From Pseudomonas kairouanensis (lineage in GTDB: Bacteria; Pseudomonadota; Gammaproteobacteria; Pseudomonadales; Pseudomonadaceae): 64,000 nt of DNA. The stretch spans positions 372,001-436,000 of the forward strand of contig NZ_QUZU01000001.1 of the NCBI RefSeq assembly GCF_004682055.1, given 5' to 3'. The translations under genes and the position numbers were made by a program. The notes beneath the pieces are model-generated. The model ran no database searches. It was not told the origin of the DNA and was given only the letters and a program-made list of their open reading frames with translations. Shown in pieces: positions 1 to 8,062 of the stretch (its first letter is position 1; every line of letters begins with the position of its first letter).

Positions 1-600
1 GAGCGCACCGGCAGCATGGGCAGCCTGACCCTGTGGGTGATCGAGGAAGCCATTCGCCAGATCGGCGAATGGGCGCAGCGCGGCATGCTGATCCAGTTGT
101 CGGTGAATATTTCGGTGGATGACTTGGCCGATGATGACCTGGCCATTCGCGTCACAGCCTTGTTGATGCAGTACCAGGTGGAGGCCGAGCAACTTATTTT
201 CGAGATCACCGAAAGCGCGATCATGCACAACCCGCAACAGGCCCTCAGTGTGCTGGAGCAACTGCGTGGTTGCGGTATCAGCCTGTCGGTGGATGACTTC
301 GGCACCGGGTATTCGTCGCTCGCCCAATTGCAGCGCCTGCCGGTGCAGGAGTTGAAGATCGACCAGTCGTTTGTGCGCAACCTCGACAGCACCAGCGGTG
401 ATGGCGTGATCGTGCGCTCGACCATCGAGATGAGCCACAACCTGGGGCTCAAGGTGGTGGCCGAAGGGGTGGAGTTCGCGCCCAGCCTCAAACTGCTCAA
501 GCTGTGGAATTGCGACACGGCCCAGGGTTACCTGATCAGTCGGCCGTTGAATGCCATGGCGTTTGAAATGTGGATGCGTCGCGAGCGCGCCCCGATCTGA
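1..600 (+). CDS. EAL-domain cyclic-di-GMP phosphodiesterase, C-terminal part
   Basis: The reading frame is open from the first base of the window, so the gene begins upstream and only about 199 C-terminal residues are seen. They form most of an EAL domain: the EITES segment, the SVDDFGTGYSSL loop with its two adjacent Asp residues, KIDQSFV with the catalytic-type Lys, and VAEGVE near the end. Proteins of this family hydrolyse cyclic-di-GMP to pGpG in the cytoplasm. The EAL signature itself and any GGDEF, PAS or membrane part lie outside the window, so signal input and net activity cannot be judged. A strong hairpin follows 41 bases after the stop. Confidence 0.9.
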   Translation, partial: ERTGSMGSLTLWVIEEAIRQIGEWAQRGMLIQLSVNISVDDLADDDLAIRVTALLMQYQVEAEQLIFEITESAIMHNPQQALSVLEQLRGCGISLSVDDFGTGYSSLAQLQRLPVQELKIDQSFVRNLDSTSGDGVIVRSTIEMSHNLGLKVVAEGVEFAPSLKLLKLWNCDTAQGYLISRPLNAMAFEMWMRRERAPI

Positions 601-641
601 AGCCCGCGCACTACAAGAACCTGCCCGCGCCGGGCATGAAA

Positions 642-673
642 AAAGGCGGCTACCTGTGAGGGTAGCCGCCTTT
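642..673. terminator. Bidirectional intrinsic terminator
   Basis: A perfect 13-bp stem (AAAGGCGGCTACC / GGTAGCCGCCTTT) with a 6-base loop lies between the convergent EAL gene and gcd. It has an A-run on the left and a T-rich right flank, so it can stop transcription from both sides. Confidence 0.9.
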
Positions 674-692
674 GTTTGACCGCCAGTGAAGC

Positions 693-3110
693 TTAATCCG
701 GCAGTTTAAACGCCATCACGTAATCACCCTGCTTGGTACCCAGGGAACCATGACCGCCCGCCACGACCAGCACGTACTGCTTGCCGTCCTTGCCGGTGTA
801 GGTCATCGGTGTGGTTTGCGCGCCTGCTGGCAGGCGGCCTTCCCACAGTTGCTTGCCGTTTTTCACGTCGTAGGCACGCAGGTACTGGTCCAGGGTGCCG
901 CTGAGGAACGACACGCCACCGGCGGTGGTGAACGTACCGCCCAGGCTAGGCACGCCCATGGTCAGCGGGATTGGAACCGGCGAGCTGTCGCGCACGGTGC
1001 CGTTCTTGTGCATCCAGATGGTTTTGTGGGTGGTCAGGTCAACCGCGGCCACATAACCCCAGGCCGGAGCCTGGCACGGCAGGCCCATCGGCGACAGCAG
1101 CGCTTCGAGGATCACGCCGTACGGCGCGCCTTTGTTCGGCTGTACGCCTTCGGTTTCGCTCACCCGTGGACCTTGCTTGGCAATGTCGGCAGCCGGGATC
1201 AGCTTGGACTTGAACGCCATGTAGCTTGGGTTGACGAAGGCAATCTGGCGCACTGGGTCGACGGAAATGCCACCCCAGTCGAACACACCAAAGTTACCTG
1301 GGTAAACGATCGAACCTTGCAGCGATGGCGGAGTGAACGGGCCGTCGTAGCGCATCGACTTGAAATCGATCCGGCAGATCAGTTGGTCGAACGGAGTCAC
1401 GCCCCACATGTCGCGTTCTTTCAACGGCGGCGGCATGAAGTTCAGGTCGGACTTGGGTTGGGTCGGGGACGTGTGATCACCGGCCACTGCACCTTGGGGT
1501 ACAGGGATTTCGTTGATCGGTACCACCGGCTGACCATTGCTGCGGTCCAGCACGTAGATGCTGCCCTGCTTGGTCGACGCCATCACCGATGGCTTCACGC
1601 CGTCAGCGGTCTTGATGTCGATCAGGGTAGGCTGGCCGCCTACGTCCATGTCCCACAGGTCATGGTGCGTGAACTGGAAGGTCCACTTCACATGGCCGCT
1701 GTCGATGTCGAGGGCGGTCAGGCCGGCGCTGTATTTTTCCGAATCTTCGGTACGGTCGCCGCCGTATTGGTCGGGCATCTGGTTGCCCATCGGCAGGTAG
1801 AGCATGCCGAGTTTTTCATCCACCGAGAACATGGACCACATGTTCGGCGAGTTGCGGGTGTAGGTCTTGCCTTCGGCCAACGGCGTGGTGTCGTCGGGGT
1901 TGCCGCTGTCCCAGTTCCACACCAGCTTGCCGGTGTGCACGTCGAACGCGCGGATCACGCCGCTTGGTTCGTCGGTGGAGACGTTGTCGGTCACGTGACC
2001 GCCGATCACAACCAGGTTCTTGGTCACGGCCGGTGGCGAGGTGGAGTAGTAACCGCCTGGGGCAAAGCTGCCGATGTTGGCACGCAGGTCGATTTGACCT
2101 TTGTCACCGAAGTCTTCGCACATCTTGCCGGTGTCGGCGTTCAGGGCGATCAGACGGGTGTCGGCGGTCGGTACGAAGATGCGTTTCGGGCAGGCCGTCG
2201 GCGCAGCGGCCGGGCTGGCGCTGCCGGTAGGGCTCTGCTCGGAAGCGTACACAGCGTCATCGTGATACGACACGCCACGGCAGGTCATGTGCGCCCAACC
2301 CTTGAAGTTCTCAGCGCCTTGGCTGCTGATCTTCGGATCGAAGCGCCAGATTTCCTTGCCGGTGTCCGGGTCCAGGGCAATCACTTGGCTGTGCGGAGTA
2401 CACACGTAGAGCATGCCGTTGACTTTCAGCGGGGTGTTTTCCGCGGTGGTCTCGCCTGGATCATTCGGGCCAGGGATGTCACCGGTGCGGTAGGTCCAGG
2501 CTGGCACCAACTTGCTCACGTTTTGCGGTGTGATCTGTGCCAGGGGCGAGTAACGGTCACCAAAGGCCGAACGGCCGTAGGAGTTCCAGTCGCCATCGGG
2601 CTGCGCCGGTGCGGCGCTGGCCATGCCTGGGACGGCGTCGCGGTCCAGTTGACCGGTCTTGACCATTTCACCGGGGTTGGTGAATTGGCTGGCCAGGGCG
2701 GTAACACCCGCCAGCACCACGGCGATGCTCAGCGCGCCGGTGCCCACCGGAGCAGGCTGGGTGCGCAGCAACGGACGGCGAAACCACGGCAGCAGCATGA
2801 CGATGCCCAGGGCAAACAGCAGGGCCAGGCGCGGCACCAACTGCCACCAGTCCAGGCCGACTTCCCACAAGGCCCACACGGTGCTGGCAAACAGCACCAG
2901 TGCGTACAGGCCCAGTGCGGCGCGGTGGGTTGCCAACAGCAGCAGCCCGGTCAGGGCAATGCCGATACCGGCCAGCAGGTAGTACAGCGACCCGCCGAGC
3001 ATCGTCAGCTTGATACCCCCGGCCAGCAAGGCCAGGCCCATGATCAGCAGCAAGACGCCTAGCAGCCTGGGCAGCAGGCGGCTTTGGCTCGAAGCACCAT
3101 CAGTGCTCAT
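693..3110 (-). CDS. gcd: Membrane-bound PQQ-dependent glucose dehydrogenase
   Basis: This 805-residue quinoprotein oxidises glucose to gluconate on the periplasmic side and passes electrons to ubiquinone. Residues about 10-145 hold a cluster of hydrophobic helices, the five-helix membrane anchor of the Gcd family. The rest is a PQQ beta-propeller with repeated quinoprotein motifs (IALDPDTGKEIWRF, LIALNADTGKMC, IRAFDVHTGKLVWNW, LTALDIDSGHVKW, VAAVDLTTHKTIW). Length and order match Gcd of Pseudomonas and E. coli. The ATG is preceded by GGAG at good spacing. The gene stands alone; no pqq genes are in the window. Gluconate formation is the known basis of mineral phosphate solubilisation in fluorescent pseudomonads. 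Confidence 0.96.
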   Translation of the reverse strand: MSTDGASSQSRLLPRLLGVLLLIMGLALLAGGIKLTMLGGSLYYLLAGIGIALTGLLLLATHRAALGLYALVLFASTVWALWEVGLDWWQLVPRLALLFALGIVMLLPWFRRPLLRTQPAPVGTGALSIAVVLAGVTALASQFTNPGEMVKTGQLDRDAVPGMASAAPAQPDGDWNSYGRSAFGDRYSPLAQITPQNVSKLVPAWTYRTGDIPGPNDPGETTAENTPLKVNGMLYVCTPHSQVIALDPDTGKEIWRFDPKISSQGAENFKGWAHMTCRGVSYHDDAVYASEQSPTGSASPAAAPTACPKRIFVPTADTRLIALNADTGKMCEDFGDKGQIDLRANIGSFAPGGYYSTSPPAVTKNLVVIGGHVTDNVSTDEPSGVIRAFDVHTGKLVWNWDSGNPDDTTPLAEGKTYTRNSPNMWSMFSVDEKLGMLYLPMGNQMPDQYGGDRTEDSEKYSAGLTALDIDSGHVKWTFQFTHHDLWDMDVGGQPTLIDIKTADGVKPSVMASTKQGSIYVLDRSNGQPVVPINEIPVPQGAVAGDHTSPTQPKSDLNFMPPPLKERDMWGVTPFDQLICRIDFKSMRYDGPFTPPSLQGSIVYPGNFGVFDWGGISVDPVRQIAFVNPSYMAFKSKLIPAADIAKQGPRVSETEGVQPNKGAPYGVILEALLSPMGLPCQAPAWGYVAAVDLTTHKTIWMHKNGTVRDSSPVPIPLTMGVPSLGGTFTTAGGVSFLSGTLDQYLRAYDVKNGKQLWEGRLPAGAQTTPMTYTGKDGKQYVLVVAGGHGSLGTKQGDYVMAFKLPD

Positions 3111-3584
3111 AGTGTGTTTCTCCGTGACGTTGGAATTATGTAACCCGATGCTTCTTCACTGTAGATGACGATTCGGCACAGGCTTGGTTCAGCGTTAATT
3201 GGTTTTTCTGTGGATAAGCATGGTTATCCACAGGCGGGCGATTTATCCCCAGGCGCGGAGGGGTGTAAGACAGCGCTGTCTTTGCGTGAAGGGATATTCG
3301 GCAAGATGGGGTCGACCGGAGGTGAAACGTTTCAGATTGTTGCCGGTAAGGATAAAGGGAGTTGCCTTGGAGAGAAAGGACGAATCGCGATATGCATCAT
3401 TTCTGAATTGGTAACAGTGACTAAGTGTCGCTGCAAAAACAGTGTGGGAGGGGGGGCTTGTGTGGGAGCGGGCTTGCTCGTGAATGCGCAGTGCCAGTCG
3501 ATACTTGAGTGACCGATCCGCCGCTTTCGCGAGCAAGCCCGCTCCCACACAAACCCTGCTCCACAGGGGTATTGGTGGTGTGTG
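3111..3584. other. Intergenic region upstream of gcd
   Basis: 474 bases between the gcd start and the end of the TonB receptor gene. The gcd side carries its ribosome binding site; I could not pick a convincing -10/-35 or operator. The receptor side carries a REP doublet. Short open frames here show no coding character. Confidence 0.6.
3461..3550. repeat. REP doublet (REPIN), GCGGGCTTGCTCG type
   Basis: Two inverted copies of the 22-25 bp REP (TGTGGGAGCGGGCTTGCTCG and its complement) separated by a short spacer. A partial extra GTGGGAGG lies just to the left at about 3443. Confidence 0.85.
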
Positions 3585-5603
3585 TTAGAAGGTGGTGCGG
3601 ATGCCGACTTGCACGCTTCTGCCCGGCGCCGGCGCAATATCGCGCAGGATCGAGCTGGCATAGCGCACGGTCTGGTTGGTCAGGTTCTCGCCGTTCACAA
3701 ACGCCAGCCACTGGCTGCCGCCTACGTTGAAGCGATAGCCCGCGCTGGCGCCCAGGGTGGTGTAGCCGTCGGTGCCGCTTTCGTTATCCGGCACGCGGCC
3801 TTGGCCTGCGGCATGTTCCACGTCGATCCGCGCTTGCCAGCGGTCCAGTTCCCACAACAGGCCGCTGTTCAGGCGCAGCGGGGCAATGCGGGGCAGGGCT
3901 TCGCCGGTGTCCAGGTTGGTGGCGCGGGTATAGTCGCCCGACAGTTCCAGGGCGAACTTGCCGTAAGCGCCTTCCCCCAGCTTCCAATGATCTTGGGCTT
4001 CGAAGCCGGCGAATCGGGCACGTACGCCGGAGTATTTGTACTCAGGGATGCCGTCTGCGTCTTCTTCACCTTCATCGTTGAGTGTACGACCGCTGCCCAG
4101 CAGGCCGATGTAATTGGAGAAGTGGCTGTAGAACACGCCGAAGCTGCCCTTGTGGGTGCCATTGTCAAAACGCAGGGCCAGGTCGCTGGACACGGCTTTT
4201 TCTTTTTTCAGGTTGGCATCGCCCAGCTCATAGGTGCCGGTGGCCACATGGGCGCCGTTGGCGTACAGCTCATAGAAGGTCGGCGCGCGTTCGGTGTAGC
4301 CCAGGGTGGCAGCCAGGGACCAGACTGGCGTGAGGCTGTACACCGCGCCCGACGACAGGCTGCCGGCGGTGAAGTTATTGGATTTATCGGCTCCGGCAAA
4401 GCGTTCGTTGCCTTTGGCATCCGGGTCGACGCTGGTGTGCTCCAGGCGCCCGCCCAGGCTGAGCTTGAGGCGCTCGGTGGCCTGCATTTCTTCAAGGATA
4501 AACAGCGCGCCAGCATTGGTGTCGGTCTGCGGCACGAAGGCTTCTTCGCCCAGGGCCGAGAATTCGTTGCGGGTCACTTGGGCGCCGACCACGCCGTCGA
4601 ACGGGCCGATGGGTTGGTGGCGGGCTTCGACGCGGGCTTCATAGCCCTTGTTCTTGAAAATCGTGCCGGTTTCGCCGCCTTCGATTTCGCGGTGTTCGTA
4701 GTCGGTGTAGCCCGCGTCCACCTTCACCGAGGTGAACGGGCCTTGCAGGTTGCGCACTTCGGAGGCGAAGGCGTAGTGGTCCTGCTTCATGCGGATGCGT
4801 ACGTCCTGCTCGGCAGGAGAACCGTAGTTGGCGTCGTAGCTGCTGTAGGAAAGCCCGGCGTAACCGTCATCCCAGGTGTAGGAACCGCCCACCGCGCCAC
4901 CGTCCTGGCGCCCGTCGCTGTTGCCCAGGCGGCCGTTTTTGCCGGGGGCATCATCGGTTGCCGGGGCGTGGCGGCTGCGGGCCTGGCCTGGGATTTTCAG
5001 GTCGTTGAATTCCCGCGCGTTGGCGTCCAGGTGCAAGGCAAAGGTGCCGTTGCCGGCTTCCAGCTTGCCCGCGCTGCTGCGGGTGGTGTCGGCGCCGCCG
5101 TAGCGCAACTCACCGGCACCGTGGATGCCTTCGATGGCCTCGGTGGGGATGCGGTTGTCGAAGGTGTTGACCACGCCACCGATGGCGCTGCCGCCGTACA
5201 GCAGGGCGGCGGGGCCGCGCACGATTTCGATACGGTCGACGTTGACCGGGTCCAGCGGCACCGCGTGGTCATAGGACAGTGACGACGCATCCAGTGCACC
5301 CACGCCGTTGCGCAGGATGCGAATACGGTCGCCGTCCTGGCCGCGGATGATCGGCCTGCTGGCGCCTGGGCCAAAGTACGACGACGACACGCCCGGTTGC
5401 TTGTTCAGGGTTTCGCCCAGGCTGCCTTTCTGTTGCAGGGTCAAATCGTCGCCTTCCAGTACCGTGGTGGGCGAGGCGAGCTGCTCGCTGCCCAGTGGAT
5501 TGCCGGTGATGACTTGGGGTTGCAGCTCAAGGGCGTGGGCTTCGGAGCTGATCAGCAGGGCGGCGGCAAGCGGGGTCAAGCGCCACAGAGAAGAGAGAGA
5601 CAT
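3585..5603 (-). CDS. TonB-dependent outer membrane receptor, ZnuD-like (zinc uptake)
   Basis: A 672-residue TonB-dependent receptor. The start chosen gives a clean signal peptide (MSLSSLWRLTPLAAALLISSEAHA) with AAGGA at good spacing; a longer in-frame extension lacks one. A plug domain follows (VITGNPLGSEQ; RPIIRGQDGDRIRILRNGVG; VDRIEIVRGPAALLYGGSAIGGVVN) and then the 22-strand barrel ending in an aromatic residue (RTTF). The plug and barrel resemble the Zur-regulated ZnuD/PA0781 family, and a near-perfect Zur box lies 44 bases upstream of the start, which supports zinc as substrate. Without the box the class would be only a generic siderophore or metal receptor. No periplasmic partners are adjacent. 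Confidence 0.85.
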   Translation of the reverse strand: MSLSSLWRLTPLAAALLISSEAHALELQPQVITGNPLGSEQLASPTTVLEGDDLTLQQKGSLGETLNKQPGVSSSYFGPGASRPIIRGQDGDRIRILRNGVGALDASSLSYDHAVPLDPVNVDRIEIVRGPAALLYGGSAIGGVVNTFDNRIPTEAIEGIHGAGELRYGGADTTRSSAGKLEAGNGTFALHLDANAREFNDLKIPGQARSRHAPATDDAPGKNGRLGNSDGRQDGGAVGGSYTWDDGYAGLSYSSYDANYGSPAEQDVRIRMKQDHYAFASEVRNLQGPFTSVKVDAGYTDYEHREIEGGETGTIFKNKGYEARVEARHQPIGPFDGVVGAQVTRNEFSALGEEAFVPQTDTNAGALFILEEMQATERLKLSLGGRLEHTSVDPDAKGNERFAGADKSNNFTAGSLSSGAVYSLTPVWSLAATLGYTERAPTFYELYANGAHVATGTYELGDANLKKEKAVSSDLALRFDNGTHKGSFGVFYSHFSNYIGLLGSGRTLNDEGEEDADGIPEYKYSGVRARFAGFEAQDHWKLGEGAYGKFALELSGDYTRATNLDTGEALPRIAPLRLNSGLLWELDRWQARIDVEHAAGQGRVPDNESGTDGYTTLGASAGYRFNVGGSQWLAFVNGENLTNQTVRYASSILRDIAPAPGRSVQVGIRTTF

Positions 5604-5646
5604 CGGACATTCCTTGGCAAAACGGCGAAAAGATTTGAAAGCTATA

Positions 5647-5659
5647 GTTACAATATAAC
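5647..5659. promoter_or_regulatory. Zur box upstream of the ZnuD-like receptor gene
   Basis: GTTACAATATAAC matches the gammaproteobacterial Zur core GTTATANTATAAC at 11 of 12 defined positions. It sits 44 bases before the receptor start codon, where it would cover the promoter. Confidence 0.75.
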
Positions 5660-5752
5660 ATCTCTTTTTCGCTGGGAACGGGAACTTTTTATAACCGGGT
5701 GGGCGGGGTGTTAAGGTGTGCGCCTTCAAGACCCATTTCTGATAGGCCCGGC

Positions 5753-5986
5753 ATGACCGCGACAAGCAACGACCCCCTGCACGGCGTGACCTTGCAACAC
5801 ATCCTCACCACGCTGGTAGAACATTACGAATGGTCCGGCCTGGCCGAGCGCATCGACATCCGCTGTTTCAAGAGTGACCCGAGCATCAAGTCGAGCCTGA
5901 CGTTCCTGCGTAAAACCCCCTGGGCGCGGGAAAAAGTCGAAGGTTTGTACGTGAAGCTTATGCGCACCAAACGCCCGCTGGACTGA
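5753..5986 (+). CDS. VF530-family small DNA-binding-like protein
   Basis: A 77-residue protein of the VF530 (DUF2132) family: the N-terminal DPLHGVTL segment, ERIDIRCF, and [20 protein letters not shown] are the family's conserved blocks. Solved members have a helical fold proposed to bind DNA, but the function is unknown. I chose the ATG at 5753 because the conserved N-terminus begins there; the frame extends further upstream without homology. The next gene begins 4 bases after its stop, so the two are likely co-transcribed. Confidence 0.85.
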   Translation: MTATSNDPLHGVTLQHILTTLVEHYEWSGLAERIDIRCFKSDPSIKSSLTFLRKTPWAREKVEGLYVKLMRTKRPLD

Positions 5987-5990
5987 CCCC

Positions 5991-6617
5991 ATGAAGCGGT
6001 TCGTAGCGGCAGCGGCGCTGGCGGGTTGGGCGGGGCTGGCGGTCCAGCAATACCTGATTTTTTATTCGCGTTGGGAGTCCGGCGCGAGCCTTTTGGGTGG
6101 GCTGGTCAACTTTTTCAGCTTCTTCACGGTGCTGACCAATACCTTGGCGGTGGTGGTATTGAGTTATGCCCTGGTTGATCGGGACTGCACCGCGAAGCGG
6201 TTTTTTCTCGCGCCCAAGGTCAGCAGTGGCATTGCCGTGAGCATCCTGGTGGTCGGCCTGGCCTACAACCTGTTGCTGCGGCATTTGTGGCAGCCAGAAG
6301 GCTTTCAATTTATCGCCGATGAACTGCTGCACGACGTGATGCCGGTGCTGTTTTTCATCTATTGGTGGCAGTGCGTGCCCAAGGGCAGCTTGCGCCTAAA
6401 ACACATCGCGGGTTGGGTGATTTACCCGCTGGTGTATTTCGCTTACGTGCTGTTGCGGGGGGATTTGCTTGGGCAGTATCAGTACCCTTTTATCGACGTG
6501 GGCACCCTGGGTTATCCGCAGGTGTTTGTGAATGCCGGGGGGATTTTGGCGGGGTTTGTGCTGGTTGCTTTAGCGGTGGTGGGGTTGGATAAGTCCTTGA
6601 AGTCACCCCGAACTTAG
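5991..6617 (+). CDS. Pr6Pr-family integral membrane protein
   Basis: A 208-residue protein with about six hydrophobic segments and the GGLVNFFSFFTVLTNTLAVV block, the motif that identifies the Pr6Pr (FAR-17a/AIG1-like) bacterial membrane family. Members have no proven role. It follows the VF530 gene by 4 bases. The stop is followed by a REP doublet that separates it from the convergent ferric reductase gene. Confidence 0.8.
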   Translation: MKRFVAAAALAGWAGLAVQQYLIFYSRWESGASLLGGLVNFFSFFTVLTNTLAVVVLSYALVDRDCTAKRFFLAPKVSSGIAVSILVVGLAYNLLLRHLWQPEGFQFIADELLHDVMPVLFFIYWWQCVPKGSLRLKHIAGWVIYPLVYFAYVLLRGDLLGQYQYPFIDVGTLGYPQVFVNAGGILAGFVLVALAVVGLDKSLKSPRT

Positions 6618-6634
6618 GTTGGACACAGGTCCAA

Positions 6635-6725
6635 CTGTGGGAGGGGGCTTGCCCCCGATAGCGGGGTGTCAGTCAGCACATCGGGTACTGATACACCGCC
6701 ATCGGGGGCAAGCCCCCTCCCACAG
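6635..6725. repeat. REP doublet (REPIN), GGGGGCTTGCCCCCG type
   Basis: Inverted copies of CTGTGGGAGGGGGCTTGCCC at both ends of a 91-base unit between two convergent genes. It can fold into one long hairpin and may also end transcription from both sides. Confidence 0.9.
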
Positions 6726-6728
6726 GTA

Positions 6729-7496
6729 TTAGGCTTCTTCGCTGCCTTCTGCGCGCCAGTAGCCCACGGCCTTGAGGAATTCCTCGTTGACCTTGTGGGT
6801 GTCCAGCAACACTCGGCGAACCTGGCGCGATTGCTTGGTTTCCATCGCCACAAAGCTGTACAGCGAGCCAGCTGGCAGCGTCAGTTTCTGCACGGTGTCC
6901 AGCAGGTCATCCTGGCCGCGAATCACCCAGATCACCTCGACATCTGCCGCACTTTGCAGTGCCTGCTTTTCCGCCGTATCGGCGATCTCGATCACCGCCA
7001 GCACCCTGCGCCCGGCAGGCAGTTCATCCAGGCGCCGCGCGATGGCGGGCAGGGCGGTTTCATCGCCGATCAGCAGGTAGCTGTCGAAGATATCCGGCAC
7101 GATCATCGAGCCCCGTGGCCCACCGATGTAGAGGTGCTGGCCGACCTGCGCCTGCTCGGCCCAGGTGGACGCAGGGCCATCGCCGTGCAGCACGAAGTCG
7201 ATGTCCAGCTCGCCGATGCTCAGGTCGTAGCGCCGTGGCGTGTAGTCGCGCATGGCCGGCTGCGGGCCGTCACCCTTGATGCTGAAGGTGGGGCTTTGCA
7301 GCGCGGCCTGCTCGGCGGCGTTCTGCGGGAACAGCAGTTTGATGTGGTCGTCGCTGCCCAGGCTGATAAACCCGGCCAGCTCCGGACCACCCAGGGTGAT
7401 GCGGCGCATGCGCGGGGTAATATCGACCACCCGCAATACGTCCAGGCGGCGACGTTTGATTTCGTGGCTGACGCGGTGGATCACTTGGCTATTCAT
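6729..7496 (-). CDS. Siderophore-interacting protein, NADPH/FAD ferric-chelate reductase (YqjH/ViuB type)
   Basis: A 255-residue flavoprotein of the SIP family. It has an N-terminal FAD-binding barrel with the conserved MRDYTPRRYD motif (about residues 81-90), the DIDFVLHGDGPASTWA stretch, then GGPRGSMIVPD leading into the NAD(P)H domain, and SYWRxG-like VGYWRAEG near the C-terminus. Family members reduce ferric chelates in the cytoplasm. Its start codon overlaps the stop region of the upstream padR gene by 4 bases, so the two form one translationally coupled unit. This regulator-reductase pair matches the YqjI-YqjH pair of E. coli. Confidence 0.9.
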   Translation of the reverse strand: MNSQVIHRVSHEIKRRRLDVLRVVDITPRMRRITLGGPELAGFISLGSDDHIKLLFPQNAAEQAALQSPTFSIKGDGPQPAMRDYTPRRYDLSIGELDIDFVLHGDGPASTWAEQAQVGQHLYIGGPRGSMIVPDIFDSYLLIGDETALPAIARRLDELPAGRRVLAVIEIADTAEKQALQSAADVEVIWVIRGQDDLLDTVQKLTLPAGSLYSFVAMETKQSRQVRRVLLDTHKVNEEFLKAVGYWRAEGSEEA

Positions 7497-8014
7497 TGGT
7501 CTTTCCCGTCGGCGATGGATTGAGCGGTGCTGTTGAGCAGCGCCGCGACACGAACGATTTCTTCCGGGCTCCAGCGCCCGTGGTGCGAGTGCAAGGCATG
7601 GCGCAGGTTGTGCACGGCTTCATGGATTTCTGGCGGACGGTCATGGCCGCGCAGGGAGCGTTTGCTCACGTCGATGCGCATGCGCACGCCGTCCAGCGCC
7701 ACTTGCTGCTCGCTTAAGAAGAGACGACCGGCGTCGGTGATTGTGTAGCGCTTTTTTCCGCCGTCGGCGTCGCCCTGGATCAGATCGCTTTCTTCCAGGA
7801 AGGTCAGGGTCGGGTAGATCACGCCGGGGCTGGGGGTGTAGGCGCCGTCGAACAAGGCTTCGATGCGGCGGATCAGGTCATAGCCATGGCATGGCTGCTC
7901 GGCGATCAGCGCCGGCAACAACAATTTAAGATCGCCGGGTGCAAATACCCGAGGGCCGCGACCGCGGCCTGCGCGCGGGTCAAAGCCGTCGCGCTGATGA
8001 GGATGGTCTCGCAT
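7493..8014 (-). CDS. PadR-family transcriptional regulator (YqjI-like)
   Basis: A 173-residue PadR protein. Residues about 24-95 form the winged helix: FAPGDLKLLLPALIAEQPCHGYDLIRRIE, YTPSPGVIYPTLTFLEESDLI and the GGKKRYTITDAGR wing. This closely resembles E. coli YqjI, a nickel-responsive repressor of the neighbouring ferric reductase gene yqjH. The E. coli protein has a long His/Cys-rich N-terminal tail; here the tail is short with only His4 and His6, but six His fall between residues 131 and 145 (HEAVHNLRHALHSHH). Metal sensing is therefore plausible but not shown. A perfect palindrome 35 bases upstream of the start is the obvious operator. Confidence 0.85.
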   Translation of the reverse strand: MRDHPHQRDGFDPRAGRGRGPRVFAPGDLKLLLPALIAEQPCHGYDLIRRIEALFDGAYTPSPGVIYPTLTFLEESDLIQGDADGGKKRYTITDAGRLFLSEQQVALDGVRMRIDVSKRSLRGHDRPPEIHEAVHNLRHALHSHHGRWSPEEIVRVAALLNSTAQSIADGKDQ

Positions 8015-8048
8015 AGGTAGGAGCCTCTGTGTGTGTCTAGATATAACG

Positions 8049-8062
8049 TAAGATATATCTTA
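8049..8062. promoter_or_regulatory. Candidate PadR (YqjI-like) operator
   Basis: TAAGATATATCTTA is a perfect 14-bp palindrome, with a partial copy (TAGATATAA) just to its right in the padR leader. It lies in the only non-coding gap upstream of padR and overlaps the stop codon of the large NEL gene. Assignment to PadR is by position. Confidence 0.55.

Noticed and set aside
750..3062. 770-residue open frame antisense to gcd
   Set aside because: It is the third-position GC shadow of gcd: His- and Arg-rich, no domain motif. gcd on the minus strand has full family motifs.
3165..3512. Small plus-strand open frame in the gcd upstream region
   Set aside because: It runs into a REP element, has no ribosome binding site or similarity, and overlaps other equally poor frames.
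3582..5282. 566-residue open frame antisense to the TonB receptor gene
   Set aside because: Ala/Val/Gly-rich shadow without motifs; the receptor on the other strand has signal peptide, plug and barrel.
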